Shown piece after piece: positions 52,591 through 64,000 of a stretch of 64,000 nucleotides of DNA (positions are counted from its first letter, which is position 1; each line of letters opens with the position of its first letter). Both the position numbers and the translations under genes were made by a program. The notes beneath the pieces were generated by a model. That model was not told where the DNA came from. It saw only the letters and a program-made list of their open reading frames with translations, and made no database searches. Origin of the DNA: Monodelphis domestica (Eukaryota > Chordata > Mammalia > Didelphimorphia > Didelphidae); contig NC_077228.1 in the NCBI RefSeq assembly GCF_027887165.1, positions 181,234,697 through 181,298,696 on the forward strand. The letters run 5' to 3'.

Positions 52591-55122
52591 TTTAGAAGGG
52601 CTTCTGGGGATCAGGCAGAAGCCTCTGAAAAAAGGGCCTCTGGTGTGGACTCTAGAGGCTTACTTGAAGCATGAGAATGGGAGGGGCCACTCTCTGGAGG
52701 GATTCCCAAGAGCAAGAAGAGTTGGCTTGACAGCCAGTAGAGTTAAATGAGTTGGGAAGACCCCTGAGGATCAAGTATGGACACTCCTTAGCTATGTGAC
52801 CCTGGGCAAGTCACTTAACCCCAATTGCCAAATCTTTGTCTTGTCTTAGAATTGTTACTAAGACAGAAAGTAACAATTTAAAAAGAAAGGAAGAAAGAAA
52901 AGAAAAGGTTTTTAGAAATTAGAATTAGACCAGTATTTTACACCATTTTCAATAATAAGTTCTAAATGGATACATGGCCTAAATAAAATAACAAGCATTT
53001 ATTAAGCTTTGTGGTAGGGCCACCCAAACCTTAATTGCTTCAATACTTCCTATACTATTTGGTCTCTAGTTCAATACTTCTTATATGTAGAAGTATGTAA
53101 GGGCTAAAATGAATAGTTTGACTAAAATATGAGAGAATGTGATTGCCAAAATTATAACTCAAGTCAAAAATGAATTTTCATTTAGCAGCTTTATTTATAA
53201 AATAGAGGGAAAGAGTAGAGAAATGTGAAAGAGGGTAGAATAAGCAAACTAGCTAATCATCCTAAAAGTTTCTCTGGTGCCTGGCTCAACTTAGGCAGGG
53301 CTTATTAACCCTCCACCAGAGGGCCCTCAGCCTGAGGGCCATTTAGCCAGAGGACCTGATGATGGCGAATAACCACCAGGTCTCCTCCGGAAACTAATCT
53401 CTCCAGAAGCCAGGAAAAGGAGTCAACTTTTCGCTCACCCACATTGTAGTCTAAAGGAGAAAATGCTAGCATTCCAGGTCCATGGTGAGGAAGGTCCTCC
53501 ACCAGCCTCCAGAGCTTCAAAAGACTGACTCAAAGGAAGTTGCAGCCACTTTTAAAGACCCTTCTTTTTGTCATTTCCTATGCCTTCCTCTACTTTATGG
53601 GGACCAATTGCAGTCTTTAACTTTGCTTAGGACTGCCCAGGGGTCAGTCAGTCATTTCTGAGTTGTCACCCACTTTAGCACATGATTTGTGGACCTCCCT
53701 AACTTAGGAGTTAAGCAAAGTGTATATGCTTCTGGTGATTAAATTTAAAAGTAGATGAGGGGAGAGTTAATCCTATCTTCACAAATATATGGTTTTGCTT
53801 TAAAGAATTTTATAATTGCCACTGTAATTGTAATTCCTCATTTTGAGGAATGTAAATAAATCAACATTACTTGATATAGACAGCATATATGCATTTTTAC
53901 ATAGCAATATCAATAAGTAAGGTCTAGTATTCCTATTATATATATATATTTTTAATAATCATTTTTTCCCCTCACCTAGGGAATCAGAATCAGTGTTTGG
54001 AATTGGAATCAGAATTTCACATTTAGAGTCTTAAGGGAATAGGGAAGAAGTAGTGGCCTTTGATTCCTCACTTGAGAGAATAACTTAAGGCCATGCTCTT
54101 GGCACTTGTTGGATAATTGGTATGTATCCTACAAGTGTTCTTGTTCTTTGAATTTTGCTTTAACCCCTACAACTAGCCAAGAAAATTTCTCCCATTCTTT
54201 TCAATAACTTCATAAAGTGTCTACTTGGGCCCAGTTACTCCTATAGCCCCCTGAAATCATAGAGAAGACCCTCCATGTCCCCTTGATAGCAAACCTTAGA
54301 TAAGTCAGGAAACATTTCACTCACATTCTTCTCCCTTTCAACTAGTTACTGTGCTTAAAGATCCAAAAGCTTAGATGTGGAACTCAAGATAACAGATAAT
54401 ACCCTGCTCTACCTATTACCATCTTGGAATCCCTGAAAAGGAGGGAGCATCTTTAACATGGATTAATATGAGATTTTGCCTATACAAAAAAGACAAGTTT
54501 GTGAAGGCATCTTTGGAACTGCTGCACCATCAATTCCCACCAGGGATATTTTTTTCTGAGGGATCAGACTGAGTTGTTATTGTCAATGGATTAAAGAATT
54601 AGAGTGAAAGAATATAAGATTTACCCTCAACTCTCTCTGGACTCAGATCTTGGATCCTGAGTGACTCCTTGATAGAACCATGAAAGGGGTCAAAATGGCA
54701 ATTGAGTGGATATGTGTGATGAGTGAGAGTGAGGCATTAAGGATAATTCTAAGGTTATGAACCTGGGTAACTGGAAGGATGATGACTCCCTCAACATAAA
54801 TGGGGAATCTTGGACGATGGGTAGGTTTGGTGGGGAACAGATAATGCATTTCATTTCAGACATGTTGGATTTGATATGTTCACAGGAAATTTAATTCAAG
54901 ACATTTAACAGGCAGTTTGTTTAGCAATCAAGCAATAAGGGTTTATTAAGAAACTACTGCATGTCAGGTCTTGTGCTTTATAGGCACTGGGGATATAAAT
55001 ACCAAGGATGAAGCAATGGTTATTACATTCAATCAATCAATGTTTATTAATCACTTACTGGGTGCCAAGCACTGTACTATGTTCCTATTTGCAAGGAGTT
55101 TACAATGGATGATTGCAAGTAC

Positions 55123-55158
<36 letters not shown>
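55123..55158. repeat. (CA)n microsatellite
   Basis: About 18 CA units inside the degraded LINE region. Confidence 0.96.
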
Positions 55159-55161
<3 letters not shown>

Positions 55162-56056
55162 TAAAAAAGGAATACATATAAGGTAGTTAAGGAAGGACAG
55201 GCACTTGCAGTTGTGGGAGAGCAGGAAAGATTGCATATATATCATAGTGCTTCAGTTGTTTCTTGAAGGGAGAAGCGTACTATGGGCAGATCTACCCCAT
55301 GTGCTGGAGGCCTTCCTTACTCTATTCCAACATGATAAAACTATAAATGGAATATTCCAGCCATCCACCTGTCATTCTTTGCTCTTGCATATTTAGAGAG
55401 ATATACTTGCAGTCATCCATGATTTGTCTTCTCTTCCTGTCAAAAAATTCCTCGATGACATCATTTATTCTCGTTCCATTGGTAGCTGATGAGGTTACCA
55501 AGAGGGAAAATGTAGAGAGACAAGAAGGGGGTCCAGGACAGATCCCTGGGGAATATTCATGGTTAGGGAGAATCCCATGGATAGTGATCTGGCAAAAGTG
55601 ACTGAGAAGTTGTCACAGAGGTGGAAAGAGGACCAGAAGAGAGTAGTGTCATAAGAACTTGGGAGCTAGTATCGAGGAGGCAAGGATGGTCAATAGTAAT
55701 CAAGAAGAATAAGAACTCAGAAGAGGTCAGATTTGGCAATTAAAAGATCATTGGTTACTTTGGAGAGAGTAGGTTTCATTGCATAATAGGGTTGAAAGAT
55801 AAATTGCTAAGGGTTGAGAAGAAAAAAGAAAGGAAGCAAAAGGAAAGGGTGTTGATGGCTTTTTCAAGGAGTTTGGCTGATAAAGGGAGGAAAGATATAG
55901 AATGATAGCCTGAGAAAATAGTAGGGGGTTAGTGATGGTTTTAAAACTTCAGGAGGACATGGGTGTATTTATAGGCAGCAAGGAAGGAGTTAGTAAAATA
56001 GATTGAAGATTAGAGAAGGGGAATATTGTTGGGGTGGTGGTGGTAATCTTCTTGAT

Positions 56057-56287
56057 GGGGCTGTAATGGATAGAGTGCTGGGCCTAGAGTCAGGAAGATC
56101 TGAGTTCAAATTTGACCTCAGATACGCACTAGCTGTGTGACCCTGGACAAATAATTTAACCTCTGTTTGCCTCAGTCTCCTAATATGTAAAGTGAATTGA
56201 AGAAGAAAATGGCAAACTATTCTAATATCTTTGCCAAGAAAACTCCAAATGAGTCATCTTGAAGAATCAGACATGATGAATAACAAG
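56057..56287 (+). mobile_element. Mar-type SINE inside the L2 relic
   Basis: Sense SINE with core tgtgaccctggacaaataat and tail caagaaaactccaaatgagt. A 9-bp duplication cttcttgat lies at 56048-56056 and 56288-56296. Confidence 0.88.
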
Positions 56288-57904
56288 CTTCTTGATAAAC
56301 ATCAGAGGTGATAGGATCAAGAATATATGTAGGGGGTTTGCATTTGGGAGAAGGGTCACCTTTTTCATCAGAGTCTCTATATATTAAAAGAGAAAAGTAG
56401 AAGAGTTTTGAGTTGTGGAGAAGGAGAGAAGAGGGAGTTGAGTTTTTGGAAAGTCAAGAGCAGCAATAGCACAGGGAGACATGGGATTTGAGAGGAGAGA
56501 AAATTGTCTAAGACTGAATGGTTAAGTGAGTTATTTTGAGAAGAAAAGACCATGAAACCAGGACAGGTGTTGGTCAGGGAAAATGCAGAGTGATAGAGCA
56601 ATCAAAGGTCATAGTGAGATGAATAGATTAAGGAAGAGTAAAGAATAGGAAGAAGTGGAAAAATAGGTTATGAAAGAATAAAGAAATCTCACAATTCTTG
56701 ATCAAAGAATTAGAACTGTGGGTGACAGCAAGAGTAAGGGTGTGATTTTCTCTGGTGTGCAGATAGTTGGAGTGGAGGAGTAGGTCGTGGGAGTTGAGTA
56801 GATTAAGGAACTATAAAGTTAGGGTATTTGAAGGAACATCAACACCTAAATATAAAAGGTCACATCATGAAAAAATTTAGAAGAACATAGAAGGATCTAT
56901 CTTTCATATCTATGATTAGATAAAGAATTCTTAATTTAGCATGGAAGGAGCAGATCACATAAAACAAAACTGACAATTTAAACCATATAAAATTAAAAGA
57001 CTTGGGGAGTGTGATACAGCAAAATCAGTAAGAAGAATGGCTGTCAACTGGCAAGAACATATGCTTCAAAATCTGATAAAAGTCTGGCAGCCTATATATC
57101 CTCTGATCTGTAAGAACTGAGGATGAAACGTATCCTTTTTCTTGGTGGGTTTTAGGCAGTGGGATGCTATAGGCACAGAATGCTATCTTTTTATTGTCAG
57201 AGGCAGTTGTTTAGTTGGTCAATTTTCATTGTTCGACTTTCTTTCAAGAAAAGGTTCAGAAGTAGGAGGAGTATTTTGGGAAATGATTGTGTTGTAAAAA
57301 GGAAAAGTATCTTTTAATGGAGAAAGAAAAAGAAAGGAAAAATATCCATTCTGGTTAAGAGTAGTGCTGGTTGACTGACTGATTCAGAGTTAGAAGACAT
57401 GGGGTCAGTTCCTGCCTCTTAATAGTAACTAGCTGTTGGGAAAATCACTTCAATCCGATCCCTTGGTCCCTCACCTGAATCTTGAGTTAACACTCCCATG
57501 ACTTACCTCACAGGGTTGTTATGAGAAGAGCACGAGGCATATTCAGAGCTGGCTGTGTTCGTGGTGATATGGGGCAGGGTGTCACCAGGGTTGGACAATG
57601 GACAAATCCCCAGGCTCTGGGAAGACTTATCAATTCTGTGTTTGATCAGTTTGGTGGAACTGTTCAGAGTATTTCCATGGAAGGAAAAAGCTGTCCTCTC
57701 TGGCCACTGGTGACCTAGAGCAAGTGGTGCCAGCCTCTTACTGGTCTTGTTGAAAGATAGGACGAGTTGGGGATGTTACAGGGCAAGAACCTAAGTGTTA
57801 TCTTGCTTTTTCTCCCAAAGCCTGACTTTTTTTCAGGTCCAGTTCCAAGACCTGAGCCTGGGTTCTGGCTACTGGATGTCCTCCGTTTCCCTCACATACA
57901 TGGA

Positions 57905-58120
57905 CTCTTTAAAAATATTTTATTTTCCCAATTACATGTAATAATAATTTTCACTGTTTTCTGACATTATAAGATCCAAATTCCCTCCCTTCTGTTCCCC
58001 CTCTTGGAGCTGGTAAACAATTTGACTGGCTTATACACATACCATCATACAACACATACTTCCATATTGTTATAAGTTTTGTAAAATGAATCGCATTGTT
58101 TTAAGAGAATACCCATAAGA
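57905..58120 (-). mobile_element. LINE 3'-end fragment, antisense
   Basis: tattttcccaattacatgta then ccaaattccctcccttctgt and acatacttccatattgttat. The same order of words occurs at about 49660-49880, so the two are copies of one family. Confidence 0.65.
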
Positions 58121-58446
58121 ACAAAAACCTCCAAATAAGACCACACATAAACTAATGTAAAAAATCACATGCTTTGATCTGCATCTGACTCCAACATTTC
58201 TTTCTCTAGAACTGGATAGCTTCCTTTGTCATTAGCCCTTCAAGAATGTCCCGGATAATTGTATAGTTGAGAGTAGCTCAGTCTTTCACAGTTGATTGTC
58301 CAACAATATTGCTTTTAGTGTATACAATTTTCTTTTGGTTCTGCATATTTTGCTTTGCATCAGTTCACTACATGGACTTATTGGGAGGAAAATTATGCTT
58401 CCATGGCACCAAAGGAAGTAATTTTCAGATATGTAAATAATAAATG

Positions 58447-58697
58447 GGGCAACTAGGTGACGCAGTGGACAAAGTTCTGGGCCTGCAATCACTCATCTTA
58501 CCTCATCTTCAAATCTGGCCTCAAACACTTATTAGCTATGTGATCCTGGGCAAGTCACTTAGCCCTATTTGGCTAATTTCTTCATCTGTAAAATGAGCTG
58601 GATAAGGAAATGGGAAACCACACAAGTATATTTGCCAAGAAAACTCCAAACGAGGTCATGAAGAGTCAGACATGACTCAAAAATGAATAATGACAAC
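58447..58697 (+). mobile_element. Mar-type SINE, sense
   Basis: Head gggcaactaggtgacgcagt, core tgtgatcctgggcaagtcac, tail gtcatgaagagtcagacatg. Followed by a short (TA)n run (58701-58719). Confidence 0.9.
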
Positions 58698-59807
58698 AAA
58701 CTATATATATATATATATAGTTTTCAAAATACAGTGCTTTACAGGTCATGGAGAAAAATAATACTCTCCCAGAGAGGGTGTATCTAATAGTCCTACCTTC
58801 CTCTAGGTCCCTCCAAAGATTCTCATAGTCTAAGAAAAATGAGTAATAGTGCAGACACACCCAGTTTGGTTGCTTCCCTTTCCAGTGGCTTATTCTCTAG
58901 TTTTAAATGAGGAGAGGAGAAGAGAAAGCAGGTGGCATTTTGGGTTGTGGAGTTGAGGTGGCACTAGGAAGAGTATTCAGCTTGGCTTTAGAGCTAGGGT
59001 TGGGGTCCATAGACTCCCTAACTGCATTCACTGGCCGATTAAAAGATTTTAAGGGGTCTGTGAACTTGGATCAGAAAAAAATTACACCTTTATTAATATT
59101 ATTAAAATCTGGTTCCTTTTGTCAGTCTATGTCTTATTTTATACGTTAAAAAACATTATTCTGACAACTAGTCCATAGACTTCCCCAGTTTGCTAAAAGG
59201 GTCTATGATACTTCAAAGCTTAAGACCCCCTGTTCTAGGGATATCCAGTGCAATTTAACTCATACAGTATCACTCTCTCCACTTCTCACTAGCCAGAGCC
59301 CCTGACCCCTTTCTACCAGTAGGTAGAGTTCTAGACTTGGAAGAAGGAAGAAGTGAGTTCAAATTCTACTTTAAACACACTGCTTTGGTGACTGTGAGGC
59401 AAGTCACTTAACATCTCTCAACCCCAGTTTCTTCATCTGTAAAATGATTAAGCTTATTTTATCCCCTCGGATGTTGTAAAGATCAAATGAGATAATACAT
59501 GCAAAGCACATTGTGAAACTCAGAGTGGTATATAAACACTAGCTATGGCTGTTTCCTGTGTCCCTGGGTTCTTCTTTTTAAAAAGTACCCTTAATTGATG
59601 CTTTTGTTTGAACACCACTGTCATTTCTTCATAACCCTACCCCATGCCAAGCTCCCTAAGTTGAACTTTCCCTAGTTAATGAGAAAAGCAGTTAATGAAA
59701 ACAATTGATCCAGTGTTCATTTTGGACAATGGTATGTGGCATCCTATCCTGGAAATTCTTGGGTTCTTCTGAACACAAAATATTCTTGGACTGCAAGGAT
59801 TTCACAG

Positions 59808-59841
59808 TTTATTAAGTTCATTCTAGTGTATTAAGTTTATT
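59808..59841 (-). terminator. LPO: Candidate LPO poly(A) signals
   Basis: Two AATAAA hexamers on the minus strand (59841-59836 and 59813-59808), 540-575 bases after the LPO stop. They are the first canonical signals I see. The sequence between looks partly repeat-derived. Confidence 0.5.
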
Positions 59842-60382
59842 CCGGTCCATAATTGCACTATTAAAATCATAGCTTCAATCAATCCATCAATCTAGAAATG
59901 TTTATGGAGCAACTACTATACAAAAATGATTTTGACCCTTTCCCTGCCCTGGAAGAATGCCTGGTCTTTCTGGGGAGACAAGACAGAAAGATGTTTAAGC
60001 AAGTCCCCAGAAAAGCCACTAAAGAGAGGCTTTGATGAGTGCTAAAGGGAGAATACAAACCTTTAGCGGTGCCATTTCTTCATAAAGAAATGGGCTTGAG
60101 TTGGACTCTGGACAACCAGTAGGATTTTGATAAATAGAAAGATAGGAGGCAGCACGATACATACAGATTTGGAGATAGGAAGTATCAGGCACATTCCATC
60201 AACAAGATCATTTGGGGAATACTGGGAGAAAAGACTGGAAAGGTAGTCGAGGGCTGGATTGTGAGGGTCTGAAATTCCAGTCAAAAGAATTAGGTTTAAC
60301 TTCCCTGAAATAATGCCATGGACAGGGTGGGGCATCTTATTGATGGTACTTAGAAGGTTGATGTTCTATTATTGGTGTTGCC

Positions 60383-60590
60383 TTAATTCTTCTTACAGGT
60401 CCAGGGGGTAAGGTCCAGCCTGTCGATTTCTGAGCACTTCACAAAGTCTTGAGGGTAGTGGTTGGCCTTGAATGCATTAATGGGGACTTCTGTAATGCCA
60501 GTGTTGTCACAGACCAGTCTAGAAAAGGAGACTTTCTTCAGGGCGGCTCGCTGCTGTGGGGTGAACACTCCAGGTTTCTCCCAAAAGAAC
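60383..60590 (-). CDS. LPO: LPO last coding exon
   Basis: Minus strand: acceptor ttccccacag, stop TAA at 60385-60383. Encodes [40 protein letters not shown] and [20 protein letters not shown] then TPWTCKKN. It has the same length (208 bp) as MPO exon 13. The Asn sequon of MPO (NCS) is KCS here, so it is not glycosylated at that place. Confidence 0.96.
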
Positions 60591-61135
60591 CTGTGGGGAA
60601 GACAAGAAGGTCTTCAAACGGCCCTCGCCCTACCCTCAGGAACCAAGAAGAAGCCGTAGAATCTCTGAGCAGCTAGCGACCTCAGGGGCTGCCTAGCCCA
60701 GCTCATTCCTGAACAGGCATCCTCTCTACAACACAACCCACCAGTGGTCATTTAGCTTCTGCTATGAAGACCTCCAGAGAGGGTGAACCCACTGTTTGCC
60801 AAGGGAGCCGTTCCTCTTTGGGATGACTTGGATCATAAGGGAGATTATACAAATATCACATCGATATTTACCTCTTCATATCTTTTTCCCATTTCTCCTG
60901 GTTCTCCTCTTGGGGACAAAGAGAACAGAGGAAATAGCCCTTTAAGGACTTGAAAGACTTGGTTGCCTGTTGTATATACTTACAGATTATAATTTACTCA
61001 GCCTCAGAAACACCCACTTGCCAACAGACCCATGTACTTGGATGGGTGCTAATTTGGAAGCTAGAAGGCTGTTGCATAATGGGATGTTAATAATGGGCCT
61101 TAAGCAAAAAACTATGACAGATTCGTCCTTGATAG

Positions 61136-61181
<46 letters not shown>

Positions 61182-64000
61182 TTGGCATCTTGAGGATAGA
61201 GCAGAAAGCAATAGACAGCCCTTAATTTGGAAACCATTCTGAGAATATCTTGTCCCTACTTTGTTTTCTCTTTTCTCCATCCCATAGAGTACAAGAATCT
61301 GTCACCATAGGGAATGAAGATGAAAGGGAGGGAAAGAGTTTTATCACCTGTCCTAGTGAGGAAAAAAAAAGTTCCACCTTTACACCAAGAAATTATAGTT
61401 ATGGAATCATAGAATGTTGAAACTGGAAGAAGCCTGAGAATTCAAAGCCCTTAATTTATAGAAGAGGAAATTCACACTGCAAGAAGAGAAATGACTTGTC
61501 CAAGATCAGAGCTGGTCAGTGGAAGAAGTAGATAGAACTCAGAACCCGAGTTTTCTCCCCAGTCCAGTTTTATTTCTGCTACTCCAGAACATCTCTTGAT
61601 ATTGTAAATGTCACTTCTTCCATCCCTTGCACCTCATCTTTCTTGCTTAGGGGGACTTACCTGTCTCCATCTCTGATCTTTTTGAACTGCTTCCCCAGGA
61701 GACACGCCAGGAGGGGCCCCACTCTGCCCCCTGGCACAAGGGGCTCAGCAATGGCTGCAATCCACAGGTCAAAGTTGTCTGGGGTCCCGTACAGATCCAT
61801 GAACTTCTGAGCCAGTTCCCTGTTGTTCCCCAACACGGCACTCAATTCTTCTACTGTCTTAGGCTGTGAGAGGCCACAGAAACCTCTCCAAGAGTTGTAC
61901 CCTGGGGATTGGATTAGAGGGAAGGTAGAGACAGTCAATCAATCAACAGGCCTTTTTTAAGTGCTTTCTATGGGCCTGGCACTGCTGTAAGCACTGGGGA
62001 TGATCCTGGCCCTCAGAGGAGCTTGCATTCCAAACAACTCCGTACATACTAGATAGAGATGAAGTTGATGGAAGGTGATGTCAGAGGAAAGGCACTCTAG
62101 CAGTGAGGGAGACTATGTGAAGCCCTTGTAGAAAGTGGCATTTAAGCTCATTCTTGAAGGAAGCCAGTAGGCAGAGGTAAGAAGGAGATCATTCCAGACA
62201 AGGGGGACGGCTAGTGAAAATGCCTGGAAATGGGAGATGGATTGCTGTGTTCAAGGGACAGTAGGAAGGCAGAGGCTGCCAGATCAGAGAGTATGTGGAA
62301 TAGAGTAAAGTGTAAAAAGATGGAAAGGGTAGAAAGGGGCCAGGTGGTAAAAGGCTTGGAATTATTGCCATACCTGCTGTTGGGCCGGCCTGCCTCAAGG
62401 TTCTCCCTATTCTAATCTGCTCTTTTAGCTCCCAAGGTGATTTTCCTTAAATGCAGGTCTGGTCACATGCCACCCTCCATCAGTAAACTCCAGTGGCTTT
62501 CTATGGCCCCCAGGATCAAAGAGATTCAAAGCCCTTCATAACCTGGCCCGCTCCTACCTTTCCAGTCTTCTTACACCTTAGTCCCCACAGCATGCTCTTT
62601 GGTCTATTTACAGGGCCTCCTGGCTCTTCCACAAGCAAGATATCCCATCTCTTAACTTCAGGCCTTCTCTCTAGCTGTCCCTCTTGCTTGGAATGTTCTC
62701 CTCCTCTGAACACTGACCTCCCTGGCTTCCCAACTAAAATCCCACCTCCTACAGGAAGCTTTCCCCAGCCCCTCGGAAGCCTAGTACCTTCCCTCGCTTA
62801 GTGATTTCTTAGTCATCCTTATTCATCATTATTATCCATTTTCTCTCATCAGAGTAGCTTGCTTTGCATGGGTTTGTTTGCATGTTGTCTCCCCTATTGG
62901 ATTGTAAGATTTTTGAGGACAGAGACTATCTTTTGACTCTTTTTTTCTCCCTAGCCATTGGCATAGTGCCTGGCACATAGTAGGTGCTTAATAAATGTTT
63001 ATTGATTAATTGCAATTGTTGTCAGCTCTCTACCTGTGATACCCTGAGAGAGAAGAGTCTTAGTTGCCTGTCCTAGTTCTGGCTGCCCACATCTGTTCAG
63101 GTGCTGTACAGAATAAGAGAGCTTCTTCAGCTTTTCCCCCGTTCCTCTGAATAATCTTTAACATTTTAAATTTAGTTTCTCATTGGTACGTCCAGACAAC
63201 AACAGTTATTGTTTTCCTGTTATGGGTAGTTTGTCAAAAGCATGTACAAAATATAGCAAGAAGCGGCCCTAATGAGCAGACAGAAAACTAGACCCAAATC
63301 CAGGAGAACCTGAATTCAAGTTTCATTTCTGACACAGATTAGCTGTGTGACCCAGGGCAAGTCACTTAACCTACAGCGTTTTAGTCAACTGTCTAAGTTG
63401 CAAAGAAGGTGCCAATCAGCATTGGTAGAGGGAATTTCCTTACCCAAGACTTTATTATACCAGTGATATCTCAAGTCCAGTCCCTATCCCTGTTATATTT
63501 AACACAGCAGTAACAAAATCGCCCTTTTTTTCCCTCATCCCCTTCAGCTTTCTATTCCCATGTGTATTTAAAATTATTTTATTTATGCTCTTTTCTCTAT
63601 TTTTTCCATCTCTATCACTACCTAAGTTATCCCACTCTCCATGCAAGTCCTGCCTCAGAACAAATAAATCTAGTCGAACAAAACAAATTAATTCATTGGT
63701 GACGTCTGCACAATGACATTTCATCCTGCACCTCTGGCCAAAGGGGAAAAGTAGCTTCAGTGTCAGTCTTCTAAAATCATAATTGATCACTGTTTTGATC
63801 AGAGCCAGATATTTAAAAAAAATGTGTGCATGGGCAATTGGGTAGCACAGTAGATAGAGCTCCAGATCTGGAGTTGGGAGGACCTGAGTTCCAGTCAAAC
63901 CTCAAACACTTCCTAGTTGTGTGACCCTGGGCAGATCATTTAACCCCAATAGTCTACTAGCCTTTGCCACTTTTTTTTTTGTGCCTTAGAATTGATACTA
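60383..64000 (-). CDS. LPO: LPO, lactoperoxidase, last two coding exons (partial gene)
   Basis: Secreted haem peroxidase of milk, saliva and airway fluid that oxidises thiocyanate. Only the C-terminal part is in the window; the rest lies to the right, beyond an intron of more than 2 kb. The two exons encode about 149 residues ending [18 protein letters not shown]; human LPO ends DCSAIDKLDLSPWASVKN, while MPO and EPX end NLASWREAS and NLSAWRGT, so the assignment to LPO is clear. Phases (1 then 2) equal those of MPO exons 12 and 13, showing the shared origin of the genes. LPO is convergent with MPO, as in human. Confidence 0.94.
60591..61660 (-). other. LPO: Last LPO intron
   Basis: About 1.07 kb with a (GT)n microsatellite (61138-61180) and an antisense MIR-like fragment (about 61395-61530). 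No exon. Confidence 0.7.
61138..61180. repeat. (GT)n microsatellite in LPO intron
   Basis: About 21 GT units. Confidence 0.96.
61661..61901 (-). CDS. LPO: LPO penultimate coding exon
   Basis: Minus strand: acceptor aatccccag, donor ACAG|gtaagt. Encodes [33 protein letters not shown]-like segment ([17 protein letters not shown]), [20 protein letters not shown] and [14 protein letters not shown]. Human LPO reads GYNSWRAFCDLSQPQTLEEL at the start. Confidence 0.96.
62430..63010 (+). mobile_element. L2 LINE 3' end, sense
   Basis: Follows the L2 consensus order: aaactccagtggctttctat, aagcccttcataacctggcc, cttgcttggaatgttctcct, aaaatcccacctcctacagg, attgtaagatttttgaggac, and the tail cacatagtaggtgcttaata then aatgtttattg. 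Old but colinear over about 580 bases. A second, shorter L2 tail is at about 40325-40412. Confidence 0.88.
63833..64000 (+). mobile_element. CORE-SINE, sense, cut by window edge
   Basis: Starts gggcaattgggtagcacagt, core tgtgaccctgggcagatcat, and a T-run near 63971; the oligo-A end is outside the window. Confidence 0.85.

Larger units (their letters stand above)
54600..56900 (-). mobile_element. L2 LINE relic, antisense, reverse-transcriptase region
   Basis: The plus strand reads as the complement of the L2 reverse transcriptase: at 55660-55790 caatagtaatcaagaagaat to ttggcaattaaaagatcatt corresponds to the L2 segment coding the LLDLSAAFDTVDH and VTNDL motifs in better copies. 54660-54880 matches the next part. 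It is strongly degraded, with an inserted L2/MIR-like tail (about 54910-55115), a (CA)n run and a SINE (56057-56287). Edges are approximate. Confidence 0.7.
52046..59807. other. Intergenic region between convergent MPO and LPO
   Basis: No exon supported. It holds an A-tailed antisense candidate (52201-52590), a sense SINE (about 52750-52885), an AT-rich stretch at 53750-53960, the antisense L2 relic (about 54600-56900) with its SINE and (CA)n, a LINE 3'-end fragment (about 57905-58120), a Mar-type SINE (58447-58697), an R1 copy (59030-59232) and a sense MIR with L3-type tail (about 59320-59560). Confidence 0.7.
61902..64000 (-). other. LPO: LPO intron (continues past window)
   Basis: No further LPO exon found; the one encoding the GGIDP-like and NTQRCRDHG-like segment must lie to the right. 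Contents: L2/MIR-type tail (about 61940-62040), the L2 3' end (62430-63010), a sense SINE core (about 63270-63375), a LINE-tail-like antisense stretch (about 63550-63720) and a sense SINE running off the edge (63833-64000). The 147-codon open frame on the minus strand at 63455-63898 covers these repeats and is not a gene. Confidence 0.7.

Noticed and set aside
63455-63898. 147-codon minus-strand open frame next to LPO exons
   Set aside because: It does not match any peroxidase exon and overlaps SINE and LINE-tail sequence.

Overview
The window is marsupial nuclear DNA. The evidence is dense CORE-SINEs of the marsupial Mar-1/Opo-1 type (tRNA-like head, central core, oligo-A tail), L1 copies with target-site duplications, older L2 and MIR relics, and long GT-AG introns. 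The genus cannot be settled from sequence alone; an opossum-like marsupial fits. Nothing looks prokaryotic or viral. The order TSPOAP1 > MPO > < LPO is the same as on human chromosome 17q22.

Layout. (1) 1-19975, plus strand: the 3' part of TSPOAP1 (RIM-binding protein 1). It starts in an intron; 14 coding exons run from the end of the first SH3 domain through three fibronectin III domains, an acidic linker and the last two SH3 domains to a stop at 18898 and a poly(A) signal at 19951. (2) 19976-35630: an intergenic desert of layered repeats, including an old L1 carrying a younger opposite-strand L1, which itself carries a SINE. (3) 35631-52045, plus strand: a complete myeloperoxidase gene (MPO) of 13 exons, about 716 codons, with a TATA box and poly(A) signal. 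All catalytic residues are present, including the Glu-Met pair that separates MPO from eosinophil peroxidase and lactoperoxidase. (4) 52046-59800: intergenic, with an antisense L2 reverse-transcriptase relic. (5) 59808-64000, minus strand: the last two coding exons of lactoperoxidase (LPO), convergent with MPO; its other exons lie beyond the right edge.

The genes do not form an operon. TSPOAP1 is a synaptic and cytoskeletal scaffold. MPO and LPO are paralogous haem peroxidases of innate defence (neutrophil granules and secretions respectively) that arose by gene duplication. Exon boundaries were placed by hand from GT-AG signals, reading-frame phase and remembered human protein sequences. Every junction is phase-consistent, but no transcript data were available.

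I found no convincing new biological system. The most useful observations are: an MPO whose light/heavy-chain junction lacks the six-residue spacer excised in human MPO; a 62-residue basic C-terminal exon in TSPOAP1 unlike the short human tail I recall; an intronic duplication flanking a TSPOAP1 exon; and well-preserved nested transposons with readable target-site duplications.
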